Assembly: GCF_004359215.1 (NCBI RefSeq)
Contig: NC_090620.1
Span: 1,981,660 to 2,045,659 of the forward strand
Length of the DNA: 64,000 nucleotides
Reading direction: 5' to 3'
Source of the DNA: Bremia lactucae
Lineage: Eukaryota > Oomycota > Peronosporomycetes > Peronosporales > Peronosporaceae
Shown here: positions 1 to 11,149 of the stretch, in pieces
How positions within the stretch are numbered: position 1 is the first letter of the stretch
How the letters are laid out: every line of letters begins with the position of its first letter
The notes under the pieces: generated by a model
Databases searched by the model: none
What the model was told of the DNA's origin: nothing
What the model saw: only the letters and a program-made list of their open reading frames with translations
Program-made: the position numbers and the translations under genes

Positions 1-1735
1 TTCAAATACTCATAAGATTGGTAGATAAACGTTCCTCCGAGTCTTCTCATCGAGGTTACTTTCGTCCATCGATGAGCTGCTAAGAAACAGTTCGTTCTCA
101 GTAAATACTATCGCCGACCGAATGTCGGCCACGTAGTTATCAACTGTGACAAGTACGCAGATCTGCTTGACTTTTTCACTACGCAGATTACGCAAGAACC
201 GTTTCAATTTTTTCGTTGACAACTGAGTTATCTCCGAAATTGACTTTAGAACTGCTATTAGATCAAGTGTTTAAGCGTCTACACTTGAATCATTGTTTAT
301 TAAGACACTTATTGTCTCAGTTTCCTCTCTGGAATTTATTTCCAAAGGTACCTGTGAACCTTTGACCACAGGTTTCGGGGACAAGAATTTATTTGGGGAG
401 TATCCTCCTCAACTGCCTCTAGCTGTGGTTGGTTACCACAGCGAGATCCTCAACGATCGACTCCCCAGTCGACCTAGGACTTTTGCACTGCCTCTTATAG
501 GAAGGCGTTTTAAACTTTCTTGGATGTTGCTTTTCAAGCAAATATCCTTGTTTTGTACAACTCAACTTATTTGAGTGATCGAACTTTGACGCTGCCTGTG
601 CTGTGCACAGCCGTCGGTAACTATATCCGCGTCACAATTGTGGACCTTCGACGCCGCCTGTAGCCGTCGGTAACTATGACCACATCACAATGGAGGACCT
701 TCAACGCTGCATGTGCTTGTGCACATCCGTCAGGATCTAACTCCACAGTGAGTTGGGTATTTACACTGAGGTCGTGTGGAGTCAGGTAAACGCCTGAACC
801 ACAGGTGAGGCCACCGCACTCACTCGTAGGACATTCACAAGCTTGTGGACGCTCCAAGATGTTCATCATTTGGCCATCTCAGGAACAAGAGACAGGCATC
901 GTCACGGCTTGATGCTGCCAATTTAAACATGGCCTGTACTTTCTGAGCCATGGTAATTTAAGGATGACATCAAATTTGTCATCCAAATCTGGTACGATAT
1001 AATCATCATCGTACTGTTTAGCCCTTCATGTGTTTTGTATACCAACCACACGTTTCTTTACCGTTACAGATACGCCTGTTGCTAGGCGCACTGTCATCCT
1101 CGTTAAAGGGGTATTGCGCTCAATAAGTTTGAGTCTACGATCTTCTCGCGATTGGCGTCTAATAAAATTATTCGACGACCCACAATCGGCTAGGGACTTA
1201 AGTGGCATTTATTTTACATTTTTATTTTCAGGGTGATGAGGTTAACCTCATCCCGTGTGGCAGTTTCACACAATTTATGTGTGTACGGAGCAACTTTCGT
1301 CAAAAGGCCTGCAAATTCTTTTGACGTTGCTGGAACAGTAGGGCGCTCCGCACCTACTGACCCCGACCGTTTATGGACGAGCCGCCTCGCCGATGCGATT
1401 TCGCAACAGCGTCAGATATGCGTCTTCCGCTGTTCCTAGCGAGAGGTCGGTTCTTTTGCTCAGTGATTTTAGGCACTGGCCGTGGGGCACTACACTTATA
1501 GGGTAGTTAGTGGCCTATCTTTTGACAACGATTTAATTTTGTAACCGTTAGTAACTCGAAGAGCAAGGTTTCTCGCTCTCTGTATACGAGACATCCATCA
1601 GTTCTAGACCTATGGTTTCGTGTCGTCTCGGTGGACGATATGACCCCGAGTGACGAAGCCTGTTTCAGGCTAAAGCCCTCCTGTTTTGCTATAGAGATCG
1701 CTTGGTTGAGCGACTCTAATTCTAGCCAGAACAGG
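1..1735 (-). mobile_element. Gypsy family E fragment (gag end, protease, spacer to RT)
   Basis: Read on the minus strand this is a decayed internal piece of a Ty3/Gypsy element. From the right it shows the end of gag (near 1735-1510, with a residual knuckle containing NRCQKIGH), a gag-protease linker, a protease-like block, a spacer with MMNILERPQ (869-621), and the stretch before the RT containing KQICVLVT (222-10). The same blocks occur in the same order in the inverted segment of Gypsy E1 at 44320-46711, which assigns the family. Stops and frameshifts break every domain. No LTR is present on either side. It ends abruptly against a plus-strand Copia integrase near 1735. Clearly a dead fragment. 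Confidence 0.85.
881..1215 (-). pseudogene. Gypsy E retropepsin-like protease relic
   Basis: The minus-strand reading contains LADCGSSNNFIRRQS, RMTVRLATG and, after a frame break, DLDDKFDVILKLPWLRKY. This is the aspartic protease block of Gypsy pol: an Asp-Cys-Gly-Ser active-site turn, then the ILGLPWL-like second conserved block. The E1 copy near 44600-44957 has DCGASNN and DVILGLPWL, closer to the family norm, so this copy has drifted (Ala to Ser, Gly to Lys). It has stops and no intact start and should not be active. Confidence 0.75.
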
Positions 1736-2960
1736 TGGGTGCACGATGGAGCTCGTGAGTTCGCGACAAGCTCGATCAAGACTTTCTACGAAGATGAAGG
1801 AATTGAGCATCAAATTACAGTTCCGTACGCCCAACAGACTAATGGGACGGCAGAGCGTGCTATTCGGACAACTGTTACAATTGGACGCAGTTTGCTGCAT
1901 CACGCCAAGCTCGACAAGTGTTTCTGGGCTGAGGCAGCAATGACAGCCATATACGTCAAGAATTGACTGCCGTCACCCAAAGTTTGAGCATAAGACTCTT
2001 TATGAGATTGTCTAAGAGTCGAAGCCCAGTGTAAAACACATGCGTGTATTTGGCTGCCGGACGTACATTCTAACTCCAAAGGAAAAACGACTTAAATGGG
2101 ACCCTAAGGCTCGCGTCGGAATTTTTCTCGGTTACGAAGAAACATCTTAAGCTTATCGAGTCTTTTCGTCGATGCAGGGCAAGTTATTATTAGTCGCGAT
2201 GTTAACTTCGATGAGTCTGTTCTCGAGTTTCTGCCGATAAGCTTGGACGAAGATGTCGATGATTCGGAATTTGAAGATCTCGAAATTGCTTCCCCAAAAA
2301 TGGAGTACAAGCAGACAGGAAAGCGAAAAGGTCGCTAAAGTGAAAAGAGAAACCTACCCAGGAAATTACCTGCTGCTCGACAACAAAATGGTCTTGAAGA
2401 AGCAAGCGCGCCCATTGAATCGCGTATGGAAGACGATGCAGAAAAGAATGATGACCAAGATGACGAAGCTGCTTCTCCTCTGTTTTGGCGTGCAAGTGCT
2501 AATGCCGTTGAAAGATCGATCGACTTATCAGAGCCTAAGTCTTTCTAAGAGGCAATGAATGGACCGCAGCAAGTTCATTGGCGCGAGGCAATTCGTATGG
2601 AGCTCGAAATCATGCTCTGCGTGGTATTTTGTGCTGCCGAGCTGCCACACGCTCAACGTGCCATTGGTACCAAATGGGTGTTTAAGATCAACCGCAGAGC
2701 GGATGGATCTATCGACAAATACAAGGCTCGCCACGTCGCGAATGGCTTCAAACAAAAGTACGGCATTGATTACACCGAAACCTTTTCGCCGGTTGTCAAG
2801 TATGTGACACTCCATTTCTGTATGGAATCATAAAAGAACAAGTTTATTGCGAGATCTCTGAAGGAGTACAGTTTGATGACAATTTTAATTGTTTGGAACT
2901 GGTCAAGGCTATGTACGGACTCAAACAAGCGTCGCGCGTATGGAATGAAACGTTTGACGG
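1736..2960 (+). pseudogene. Copia fragment: integrase second half and RT start
   Basis: Plus-strand Ty1/Copia pol remnant. The integrase part (about 1736-1966) reads HDGAREFATSSIKTFYEDEG, then PYAQQTNGTAERAIRTT, which carries the third acidic residue of the D-D-E core. The RT start (2555-2815) has IGTKWVFKINR, YKARHVANGFKQKYGIDYTE and TFSPVVKY. It ends with a CLELVKAMYGLKQASR block near 2900-2945. The linker between integrase and RT is frameshifted throughout. At about 2961 it is cut by a second Copia LTR. Its residues differ from the Copia element that follows, so it is a separate lineage. Confidence 0.85.
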
Positions 2961-2963
2961 GCC

Positions 2964-3131
2964 AAAGGCGGGTACCGGTGTATACCGGTAGATACCGGGA
3001 ATGACGTCATGCGGTGAAGTCATTGAGATGACGTCAGTTGATGACGTCAAAAGCTTCTAGAAGATTCCAGAAGCGATGATTGGCTACAAGTGTAATGGTT
3101 GGCTTAAGGGTAAGAAGCAATAGGTTTGCGA
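2964..3131 (+). repeat. Partial Copia LTR with three TGACGTCA sites
   Basis: This stretch matches 6279-6415 and, inverted, 8400-8230. All three start with a GATACCGGTAATGACGTCA-like block, continue through a TTCTAGAA block, and end near TAGGTTTGCGAA. TGACGTCA occurs at 3002-3009, 3029-3036 and 3042-3049. The copy stops at about 3131 and passes straight into gag-like sequence, so the right end of the LTR and most of gag are missing. Confidence 0.65.
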
Positions 3132-6100
3132 AGGAACAAGGTGGCGGCTTCGATGGAGCCGCCACGGGCAAGGACAAGCGTTTATGACAACGGACAACGG
3201 TCGGCGTAAGGGACGCCAAAAACCGGTCAAGGCCAACAGCACCTGTAACTACTTTGGGTAGCATGGGCATTGGATCGCTAAGTGCCCCGTGCGAATTCGC
3301 GAGAACACAGAACGACAGCGGCTACAGCGTGCAAACGTCGCGCAGAGTGAAGACGACTCTGACGATTATCTTTTTTTCGGTTGGTGGACATTTGAAGACT
3401 ACCAAGTCAAGTTGCATATGGCTGGTCGATTTAGGTACGACACAGCACATGACGTACTCGAAACAGTTCATGAAGAATTTCAAGGGTATTTCTCCGGTGG
3501 ACGTTCACTTAGCAGACGATGGTGTTGTCCAGGCAGTCGGGACTGGTAACATCGTGATGTATATGAAGACTCCGCATGGAACCAAGAAGGAAGTGCTTTG
3601 AGGAGTATGGCATATTCCGAAATTATCGCGCAATCTCTTCTCCGTTGGACGCTTTACGAAGGACGTGGGTCCAGTCACGTTTGAAAGTGACGGATGCTTT
3701 GCTAAAGCAAAAGGATTGCAGTGAAAACTTGGATCCCGTGAGGGTAAAGGGCTGTTTAGGCTATGCACGACGCTCGTCGGCACTGACGAAGCCAATGTGA
3801 CAAGCTCGTCGGGATGCCATGGGGACACCACTTCGTACCTCTGGCATCTTCGACTTAGACACATTAGATATAGTGGTCTAGACACTATCGTCAAAAGGAA
3901 CTATGGTGTTGACATTGATCTTGCGTCGGTCAATCAGTGGGAGCTGTGCGATCGTTGTGCGATTGGCAAACAAACGCGAGTGAGTTTGATGCAAAAGTCA
4001 CCACATCATGCAAAGAAACTGTTGGAAGTTATTCACAGTGATGTGTGTAGACCTATGCAGTCAACAACTTTTAGCGGCAAGCGGTACTTCTCACTTTCAC
4101 GGATGAGTACTCGCACTTTACCACGGTATCTCTGCTGCGAAACGAATCTGAAGGTTTTTGGATGCCATGCATAGCTTACAGTACTTAAGGAAAAGCGAAG
4201 CAAATTTGAAGCTTGGTCGGTACGCTGTCGGTTTCTTGGCTACTCAGAGCATAAAAGTTGAGAGTGGTCGTGTGCTTGTCAGTCGCGACGCAAAGTTTAT
4301 GGAAAATACGTTTGATAGTGGGAAGCGCGACCGGCGCTATAATGAGGTCGTTATTCAAGATGATGATGAAGCGACTGAACAGGACTCCCCACAACACGAC
4401 CAAACCGATCACGAAAATGAAGAATCTGCGCAGAATGAAGAATTTGAGCCTGGCAGAAAGCGACACCAAAGGACCCAATCGCTCGAAAAAGCGACTGAAG
4501 CGCCAAGGCCCAAACGACACAGTCAATATCAATCGCTTGAAGAAATGTCAGCTACAGCTCAAGACTTCGAGGCTGCGTACGTTGTGGATTTTCAGTGCGA
4601 GAAATGCCAACCACGTTCAAGTTGGCGACGGTATCCAATGACGCAGCTAAAAAAATGGAAGGAAGCGTGCAGCTTGGAAATGGACTCGCTACAAAAGAAC
4701 AAGACTTAGACACTTGTGCCCCTGCCGTTAGGATGTAAGGCAATCGGCAACCGATGGGTATTTCGAGTTAAGGAAAACCAAGCTGGTGAAGTTGAGCGAT
4801 ACAAGGCGCGCCTTGTGGCGAAAGGTTTCGCACAAAATTCGGCATCGACTATAAGAAACGTTTGCGTCGGTGGCGAAGTTTTAATCGATCCGGATTTTGC
4901 TAAGTTCTGGCTGCCAAGTACGGACTTACGGTCCATCGAATGGATGTGATAACAGCATTTCTTAATGGTCAGCTCGACGGAGATATTTACATGACGCAGC
5001 CTGATGGCTTCAGTGATACAGCCAATCCAGGTTACGTGTGCAAGTTACAACGGTCGCTGTACGGTCTGAAGCAATCACCTCTCATGTGGAACAAGACAAT
5101 TGACGACTTTATGCTGGGACTGGAATTCAAGAAGTGTGAATCCGATCACTGCATCTACATTTAGATGCAGTGATCGGATTCACACTTCTTAAATTCCAGT
5201 CCTAGCATAACCTGATTTTTGTTGCATGATACGTCGATGACTTATATTGGCTAGCAGTACCAGCAAGATGCTACAAGAAACTAAGTTAGCCCTGAGCCAC
5301 ATATTTGAGATGACGGATATGGGCCAGCTCAAGTAATTTCCTGAAATTGAAATTGAGCAAGACTTTGAGATTGGGGCACTCACGATGCGGCAGACCAAGT
5401 TTGCATGTAATATTTTAGCGAAGTTCAACATGGACAACAGTAAGGCCGTTAGGACGCCCCAGGGTCCAGGACTCAAGCTGACCAAGTCCATGTGCGAAGG
5501 CGGATGCAAGCACAGTGAAACTATGGTCGGTGTGCCGTATCGAAATGCTGTCGGTTGCCTGATACATTATGGTTGGCACACGCCAGGATCTCGCTGCGGC
5601 AGTTGGAGTACTTGGCCAATTTGTTGCAGACCCATGCCCAACACACTGGCAAGCACTCAAAAGGGTTTTCAGGTATATATAAGGTACAAGGACTCACGAA
5701 ACTCGATGCCGTGGCATCGAGTTTCAAGCAGCAACTCATAATGGACTGCAAGGGTTTTCGGATGCGGACTGGGCCGGAGAGACGATGTCACGAAGAAGCA
5801 CAAGCGGCTACGCTTTTATGATGAGTGGCGGGTGTGTCAGCTGGAAGATCAAGAAACAGCATACGGTGACTCTATCATCTACAGAAGCTGAGTACATGGC
5901 ACTGTCAGAGGCGACACAAGAGGCAGTATGGCTTAAAACATTTCTGTGCGAGCTCGGTGAGATGTCCACGGATAGAGCGGTCAAGATTTATGAATATAAC
6001 CAAGGCTCAATTGCAATGGCAAAGAATCCAGAGTATCACAAGCAAAACAAGCACATCGACATTCGATATTATTTTGTATACGACAAGGTTAAAGACGGTC

Positions 6101-6278
6101 AAGTGATTCTCGAATATATTTCTTCTCTCGACATGCTGGCCGATATGACCAAGCCAATTCCAGCGACACAGTTTTGCGTACTTCGTGGCAAGCTCGGGAT
6201 ACAAGGCCCAAGAGCTGTCGAGTCGAGTGGGAGTGTTCTTAAGGACGCTGTGAAAAAGGCGTCTCATGCAGCAAGCAG
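3132..6278 (+). pseudogene. Copia pol, element C2 (gag end to RNase H), integrase core deleted
   Basis: Order on the plus strand: gag zinc knuckle (about 3235-3300, CNYFG...GHWIAKCP, one stop inside); protease (about 3405-3640, WLVDLGTTQHMT where families usually have D-S-G); GAG-pre-integrase (about 3820-4000, LWHLRLRHI ... CDRCAIGKQTRV); integrase start to about 4150; then a jump to the integrase C-terminal part, which lacks the catalytic core. RT follows at 4716-5640 ([29 protein letters not shown]), then RNase H at 5785-6309 (STEAEYMALSEA). RT is interrupted by a short palindrome at 5111-5208. In RNase H the usual DNQ reads YNQ at about 5995-6003, removing a catalytic Asp. Many frameshifts; non-autonomous at best. 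Confidence 0.85.
5111..5208. repeat. Fold-back palindrome inside Copia RT
   Basis: Left arm 5111-5157 and right arm 5162-5208 are reverse complements with 2 mismatches in 47 positions, separated by the 4-nt loop CATT. The left arm is normal RT coding sequence (LGLEFKKCESDHCI). After the right arm the sense RT sequence resumes at about 5209 with the block leading to the YVDD motif. Confidence 0.9.
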
Positions 6279-6463
6279 GCCAAAGGCGGGTACCGGCAGA
6301 TACCGGTAATGACGTCAGTTGATGACGTCAGAAGCTTCTAGAATATTTCAGAAGCGCTAATTGGCTAGAAGTAATGGTTGGCTTAGAGGTAACAAGCAAT
6401 AGGTTTGCGAACTAAGTCCTTTAATATATTTACTTTGCATTTTGCCAACTAGTGCTCACTTGA
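6279..6463 (+). repeat. 3' LTR of Copia element C2
   Basis: It follows the end of the C2 RNase H frame and matches the partial LTR at 2964. TGACGTCA occurs at 6310-6317 and 6323-6330. The right part (TTAATATATTTACTTTGC ... GTGCTCACTTGACC) recurs inverted at 8168-8220. The exact last base is uncertain; a TG...CA end could fall at AGTGCTCA. Confidence 0.6.
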
Positions 6464-8167
6464 CCTTTTCATTACTGCTAGCCAAAATTAAGTCATCGAC
6501 GTAAAGCGCAACAAAGATCATATCTTGCCTACCACGCTTCATTTAGACGCAGTGGCCAGATTCGCATTTCTTGAACTCGAGCCCTAGCATAAAATCATCG
6601 AGGGGCTTCTTCCACATGCGAGGCGACTGCTTCAGCACGTACACTGACCGTTCTAGTTTGCACACATAGTCCGGATTGATTGCATCATTGAAGCCATCTG
6701 GCTGCGCCATGTTGATGTCCTCGTCGAGCTGGCCGTTGAGGTACGCTGTCTTTACGTCTATCCGATGGACAGTAAGTCCGTACTTGGCAGCCAAACTGAG
6801 CAGAATCCGAATAGATGTAAACTTGGCCACAGGCGCAAACGTTTCTTCGTAGTCAATGCCAAACTTCTGTGCAAAGCCTTTAGCCACTAGACGCGCCTTG
6901 TGTCGCTCCACTATACCGTCTTGATTTTCTTTGACGCGAAACACTTACCGATTGCCTATTGGCTTGCGCCCTTTTGGTAGCGGCACAAGCGTCCATGTCT
7001 TGTTCTTTTGAAGCGATTCCATTTCCGAGTTGCATACTTCTTGCCACTTGGCTGCGTCGCTGGATTCCATCGCCGACTTGAACGTGGTCGGCATTTCTCC
7101 CACTGAATCCACAACGTACGCAGCCTCAAAATCGTGTGCCGTAGCAGACATTTCTTTTACTGATTGGTATCTACTGTGTCGCTTAGACGTTGGAATTTCA
7201 GCTGCTTTTTCGAGCGATTGAGTCCTTTCGTGCCGCTTGGTGCCAGGCTCCATTTCTTCGCTCTGCTCACATTCTTCATTCTCTTGATCAGTTTCTTCGA
7301 GTTGTGGAGAGTCGTCATCGGCCAATTCATCAGCCTCTTGAACAACAATCGCGCTATTCTGGCGGACGCATCTCTCACTGTCAAACATGTCTTCCATAAA
7401 TTTTGCATCAAACTCACTAGTACACGGCCATTCTCAATCTTTCTTCGAAACGATATGCTTTTTCATGCTTCGAGTAGCCGAGAAATGGACAGCGTACCGT
7501 TCGAGAGTCAATCTTGCGACGTTTTTCCTTTGGAACTGTTACAAATGCATGGCAGCCAAACACCTTTAGATTTGCCAGCGCTGGTTTCCTCCCGGTCCAA
7601 ACCTGATATAGTGACTTTTCCATACAATACCTCGCGTTGGACAGCGGTAGCGAAGGAAGGTAGCGGTCATGAATGCTTCGCCCCAATACGATTTCGGCAG
7701 TCCAGCGAGCTCAAGCATACATCTTGCGCAATTCACGAGTGTACGATTCATGCGTTCGCCCCCCCCCCCTATTCAGTTGCGAGCGTAGGGTAGCGTGAAT
7801 TTTTGCTCAATACCACGACGCTTGCAGAACTTGGCCAATACGCTCGAAGTGTTTTCACCACCGTTGTCTCAACGAAGAGTTTTGACAACTCCGCCGGTCT
7901 AAGTCTCAGTGAACGCAACAAACTTGGCGAGCTTGTTTGAGACCTCCGACTTGCTTCGTAACAAGAACACTGGTAAAGTGCGAGTACTCATCTGTAAATG
8001 TGACGAAGTACCACTTACCGCTAAAAGTCGCTGACTGCATAGGACCGCTCACGTCACTCTGAATGACTTCTAGCAGCTTATTTGCGTGATGAGGCGACTT
8101 TTGCATGAAGCTCACTCGCGTTTATTTGCCAGGTGCGCAACCATCGCACAGCTCCCACTGTTTGACT
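6464..8167 (-). pseudogene. Copia integrase-RT fragment (C3), both ends truncated
   Basis: Minus-strand Copia pol. From the right: CDGCAPGK and SFMQKSPHHANKLLEVIQSD (8115-7906, pre-integrase and integrase start), then ARCMLELAGLPKSYWGEAF and LKVFGCHAFVTVPKEKRRK (7751-7417). An acidic/Lys-Arg linker with HERTQSLEKAAE follows (7397-7000). RT has TWTLVPLPKGRKPIGNR, FRVKENQDG, DYEETFAPVAKF and HRIDVKTAYLNGQLDED (6944-6543), and ALYVDDLILASS near 6470-6510. It ends abruptly in RT next to the inverted LTR. It is better preserved than C2 (integrase linker open over 150 codons) but has no gag, protease or RNase H. Confidence 0.85.
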
Positions 8168-8400
8168 TATGCTAAGGTCAAGTGAGCACTACTTGGCGAA
8201 ATGCAAAGTGAATATATTAAGGTCCTTAGTTCGCAACCTATAGCTACCTCGAAGCCAATCATTGATTCTCCAATCATAGCTCATAGAACCTTCTAGAAAC
8301 TACTGACGTCATCTACTAACGTCATCCCCATGACGTCACACTGTGACGTCATTACCGGTATATAATGGTAATTATGGGTACTATCTTGATGTAGTCGAGT
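8168..8400 (-). repeat. Copia 3' LTR, inverted copy
   Basis: The reverse complement matches 6279-6463 end to end. It carries TGACGTCA at 8304-8311, 8331-8338 and 8344-8351, plus one degenerate site. On the minus strand it follows the RNase H end at 8590-8401, so it is the 3' LTR of a minus-strand Copia whose body is missing. Confidence 0.65.
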
Positions 8401-8590
8401 CGCTTCCTAGCTAACACTCTCACTCGACTCGACGATTAGGGAGACGCTTGAATACCAAGTTTGCTCCGAAGCACACAAAACTGCGTCGCTGGAATAGGCT
8501 TCGTCATGATATCAGCTAACTTGTCCAGAGTGGAGACATACTCCAATATCACTCTACAACACAGCGTCTAAATGACGCTTGTGCGACTCT
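8401..8590 (-). pseudogene. Copia RNase H C-terminal stub
   Basis: Minus-strand reading gives LEYVSTLDKLADIMTKPIPA, then a Phe-Val/Cys-Leu-Arg block, equivalent to the C2 C-terminus LEYISSLDMLADMTKPIPA. This is the conserved end of Copia RNase H. Only about 60 codons remain before the minus-strand LTR. Confidence 0.7.
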
Positions 8591-8591
8591 A

Positions 8592-9221
8592 TTGCTCAGC
8601 CCGTTCTCGGGCCCTACTATGCACGAATACACAGGATCCGGGACTCAAGCTGACAAAAAAAAGCTTATGTGCGAAGGAGGTTGCAAACACAACGAGTCCA
8701 TGGCTGGGGTACCATATAGAAATGCTGTCGGCTACCTGATGTACTTTACGGTCGATACACGCCCCGATCTCGCTGCGGTAGTAGCAGTGATCAGCCAATT
8801 TGCTACAGTTTTATGTCCGACACACTAGCAAGCACTCACGAGAGTATTCAGGTATATACAAGGCACAAATTGCATGGTATCAAGTTTCAAGCATCAAGTG
8901 ACAAGGGACTTCAAGGCTACACGGATGCAGACTGGGCTGGAGACACAGAGTCAAGAAGAAGCACCAGTGGCATTTTTGATGAGCGGCGGATGTATCAGCT
9001 GGAAAAGCAAGAAGCAGCGCACTGTGGCACTTCGTCTACGGAAGTCGAACACATGGCGTTGCCAGAAGTAGCACAAGAAGCGGTGTGGCTAAAGGCATTT
9101 CTGTGTGAGCTCGTTGAGATGTCGAGAAGCGATGCGGTCAAGATCTATGAGGACAACCAAGGCTCAATAGCATTGGCCGAGAATCCGACATTCTACAAAC
9201 GCATCAAGCACATTGATACGT
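8592..9221 (+). pseudogene. Copia RT end and RNase H fragment
   Basis: Plus-strand Copia remnant with KLMCEGGCKHNESMAGVPYR, VGYLMYFTVDTRPDLAAVV, then YTDADWAGDTESRRSTSG, an STEVEHMALPE block, and IYEDNQGSIALAENP. Unlike C2, the RNase H DNQ Asp is kept. It breaks off at KHIDT and joins Gypsy sequence at about 9222. Two overlapping frames are needed, so it is not functional. Confidence 0.8.
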
Positions 9222-9496
9222 CAACTTGCAAAAGTGCGTCATAGGGGTCCCTGAGATACCTGTACTGGGCTGCATCGTTGGTACACATGGTGTACGAGCA
9301 GACCTAGACGAGTAAAATTGGTAAAGGAATGGCCAATCCCACGGCATGTGAAGGATTTGCGCCAATTCCTAGGGCTCGCTAATTACTTGCATAAGTATAG
9401 CAAGAATTATGCCGAGCAAATTAAACCATTATATGATCTACTTTAAAAGGACGCAGAATGGGTTTGGTTTAAAGACAAAATGATGCGTTCACATCA

Positions 9497-9934
9497 GTGA
9501 AGCAATCTCTTGTAGAGGCATCGGTCTTGGCATTGTTAGTCGTGGACAAGCCCTTTATCGTCGTCTGCGATGCAAGTAATTTTGCAATTGTTAGCGCGCT
9601 CATGCAGAAGGATGACGACGGCGTTGACTGCGTCATCTCTTATCTATCCCGGCTTTTAAAAGCCGCCGAACATAATTACCCTCAGCATGACAAAGAGCTA
9701 CTTTCAATAAAGTATGTTCTTGTGGAGTTTCGTGTGCACCTATTGGATCCGAGCCGTTTTGTGGTTTATATGGATCACGCATCACTGCGGACCGCAATAA
9801 ACTCACCGCACCTCTCACCTAGAATGGCAAGATGGCTTACATTCTTCTCTGAATTAATTTTCAAGCTGCATACAAGCTTGGTAAGTCGAATGTATTGGCT
9901 GACGCTTTATCGCGCAGACCAGACTTCGAGGTAA
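9497..9934 (+). pseudogene. Gypsy C1 RNase H
   Basis: About 145 codons open. Conserved Gypsy RNase H blocks are present: IVVCDASNFAIVSALMQKDD (first Asp), a block with HNYPQHDKELLSIKY (Glu), VVYMDHASLRTA (Asp), and RMARWLTFFSE. The expected KPGKSNVLADALSRRPD region is split by a frameshift near 9890, where the next frame continues as ADALSRRPDFEV. The catalytic residues are intact although the polyprotein is broken. Confidence 0.8.
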
Positions 9935-10149
9935 CACACCAGGAAAGTGTGTCTAGTGCTGAATCACAATTTCAGCCGTCAACGTTGGCAGCCATGAAGG
10001 CATACCACCTGACGAGCTCAGTAGTCTCTGAAAAAAAGAGAGCTACAGTCAGGAAGACCATTATAGCCTGCTGTTGGATCACTCTGGTGGATGAAAGGTA
10101 ACCTTTCCGTCGCACCTGAGAGCTAAGCTAAATCACTTTAGCTACAGTG

Positions 10150-10790
10150 ATGGCCTGTTATGGCATCAGCTGTCACCTTGTGATCCCTTGAGAATCCATG
10201 TGCCACATGACACAGATCTCAAGCTGATGGTCCTTCACGTGCTCCATGACGCACCATTTTATGGGCATCTGGGCCGTGAAAATGCATTTTTACGAGTGTC
10301 AGAAGAATTTTGGTGGCCACACCTATCTCGATGGGTGACCAGCGATATTCGGTCTTGCGAACAGTGTCAGCGCATTAAGCCTGCACCGTCCAGCAGTGCG
10401 CCACTAAAGCCGCTGTTGATTCCAACGGATTTTGGGAAGTCAGTAAATCTGGACTTCATGTTTGGCATGCCGCCCGACCACAAGGGTCAGATGGTGCTCG
10501 TCGTCTTTGTAGACAGACTGAACAAAGTGGTGCATTTAGCACCATGTGAAACATCGATCACAGGCAAGGGGGCAGCTCTCTTGAACCTGGATCATGTATA
10601 CCGACTACAGGGGATGCATAATTCCATAGTATCGGACCGAGATCCACGTTTTACGTTAAGTTTTAGCGACATGTGTTTGAGGTTCTAGGTAGCAAGCTCC
10701 ACATATCGACCGCAGTTCATCCCCAGACCGATGGCCAAACAGAACGAGCCAATCGGGTCGTGGCGGATGTATAACTCAAGATAGCAACTC
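10150..10790 (+). pseudogene. Gypsy C1 integrase
   Basis: H2C2 zinc-binding region at 10230-10390 (VLHDAPFYGHLGREN ... SCEQCQRIKPAP), followed by the catalytic core: VNLDFMFGMPPD (first Asp), SIVSDRDPRF (second Asp) at about 10620-10650. After a frameshift the block [13 protein letters not shown] carries the Glu at about 10715-10755. Later EFTMNNSDHASTGETPFYIN marks the C-terminal helix of the core. The catalytic triad is readable but not in one frame. Confidence 0.8.
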
Positions 10791-11149
10791 CTAAAGAATG
10801 GAGCAACCAATTTTTTTAATGGAATTCACTATGAATAACAGTGACCACGCCAGTACGGGTGAGACACCGTTTTATATTAACGGACTGCGCCATACTCGGA
10901 CGCCAGTCTCGTTTGTGCGCAGCCCGAGCTTAGTGAATGAGGGCCCCTCACTATGTTCGGTGCGAACGAGGGACATAGTTTCGTGAATATGACACCCGTG
11001 AGGGTATCATCTCAACGACAGAAACTTATCCTAGTGACCCTGCCACTTTAGCAGTGGTCAATAAAACTACGTCCTATGACCAACCTCTTGGCAGTGTCAT
11101 AGGCGAGTTTGATGCTAAAGCGTGAGCGAGGCTCAACGCTTTGTGGGTG

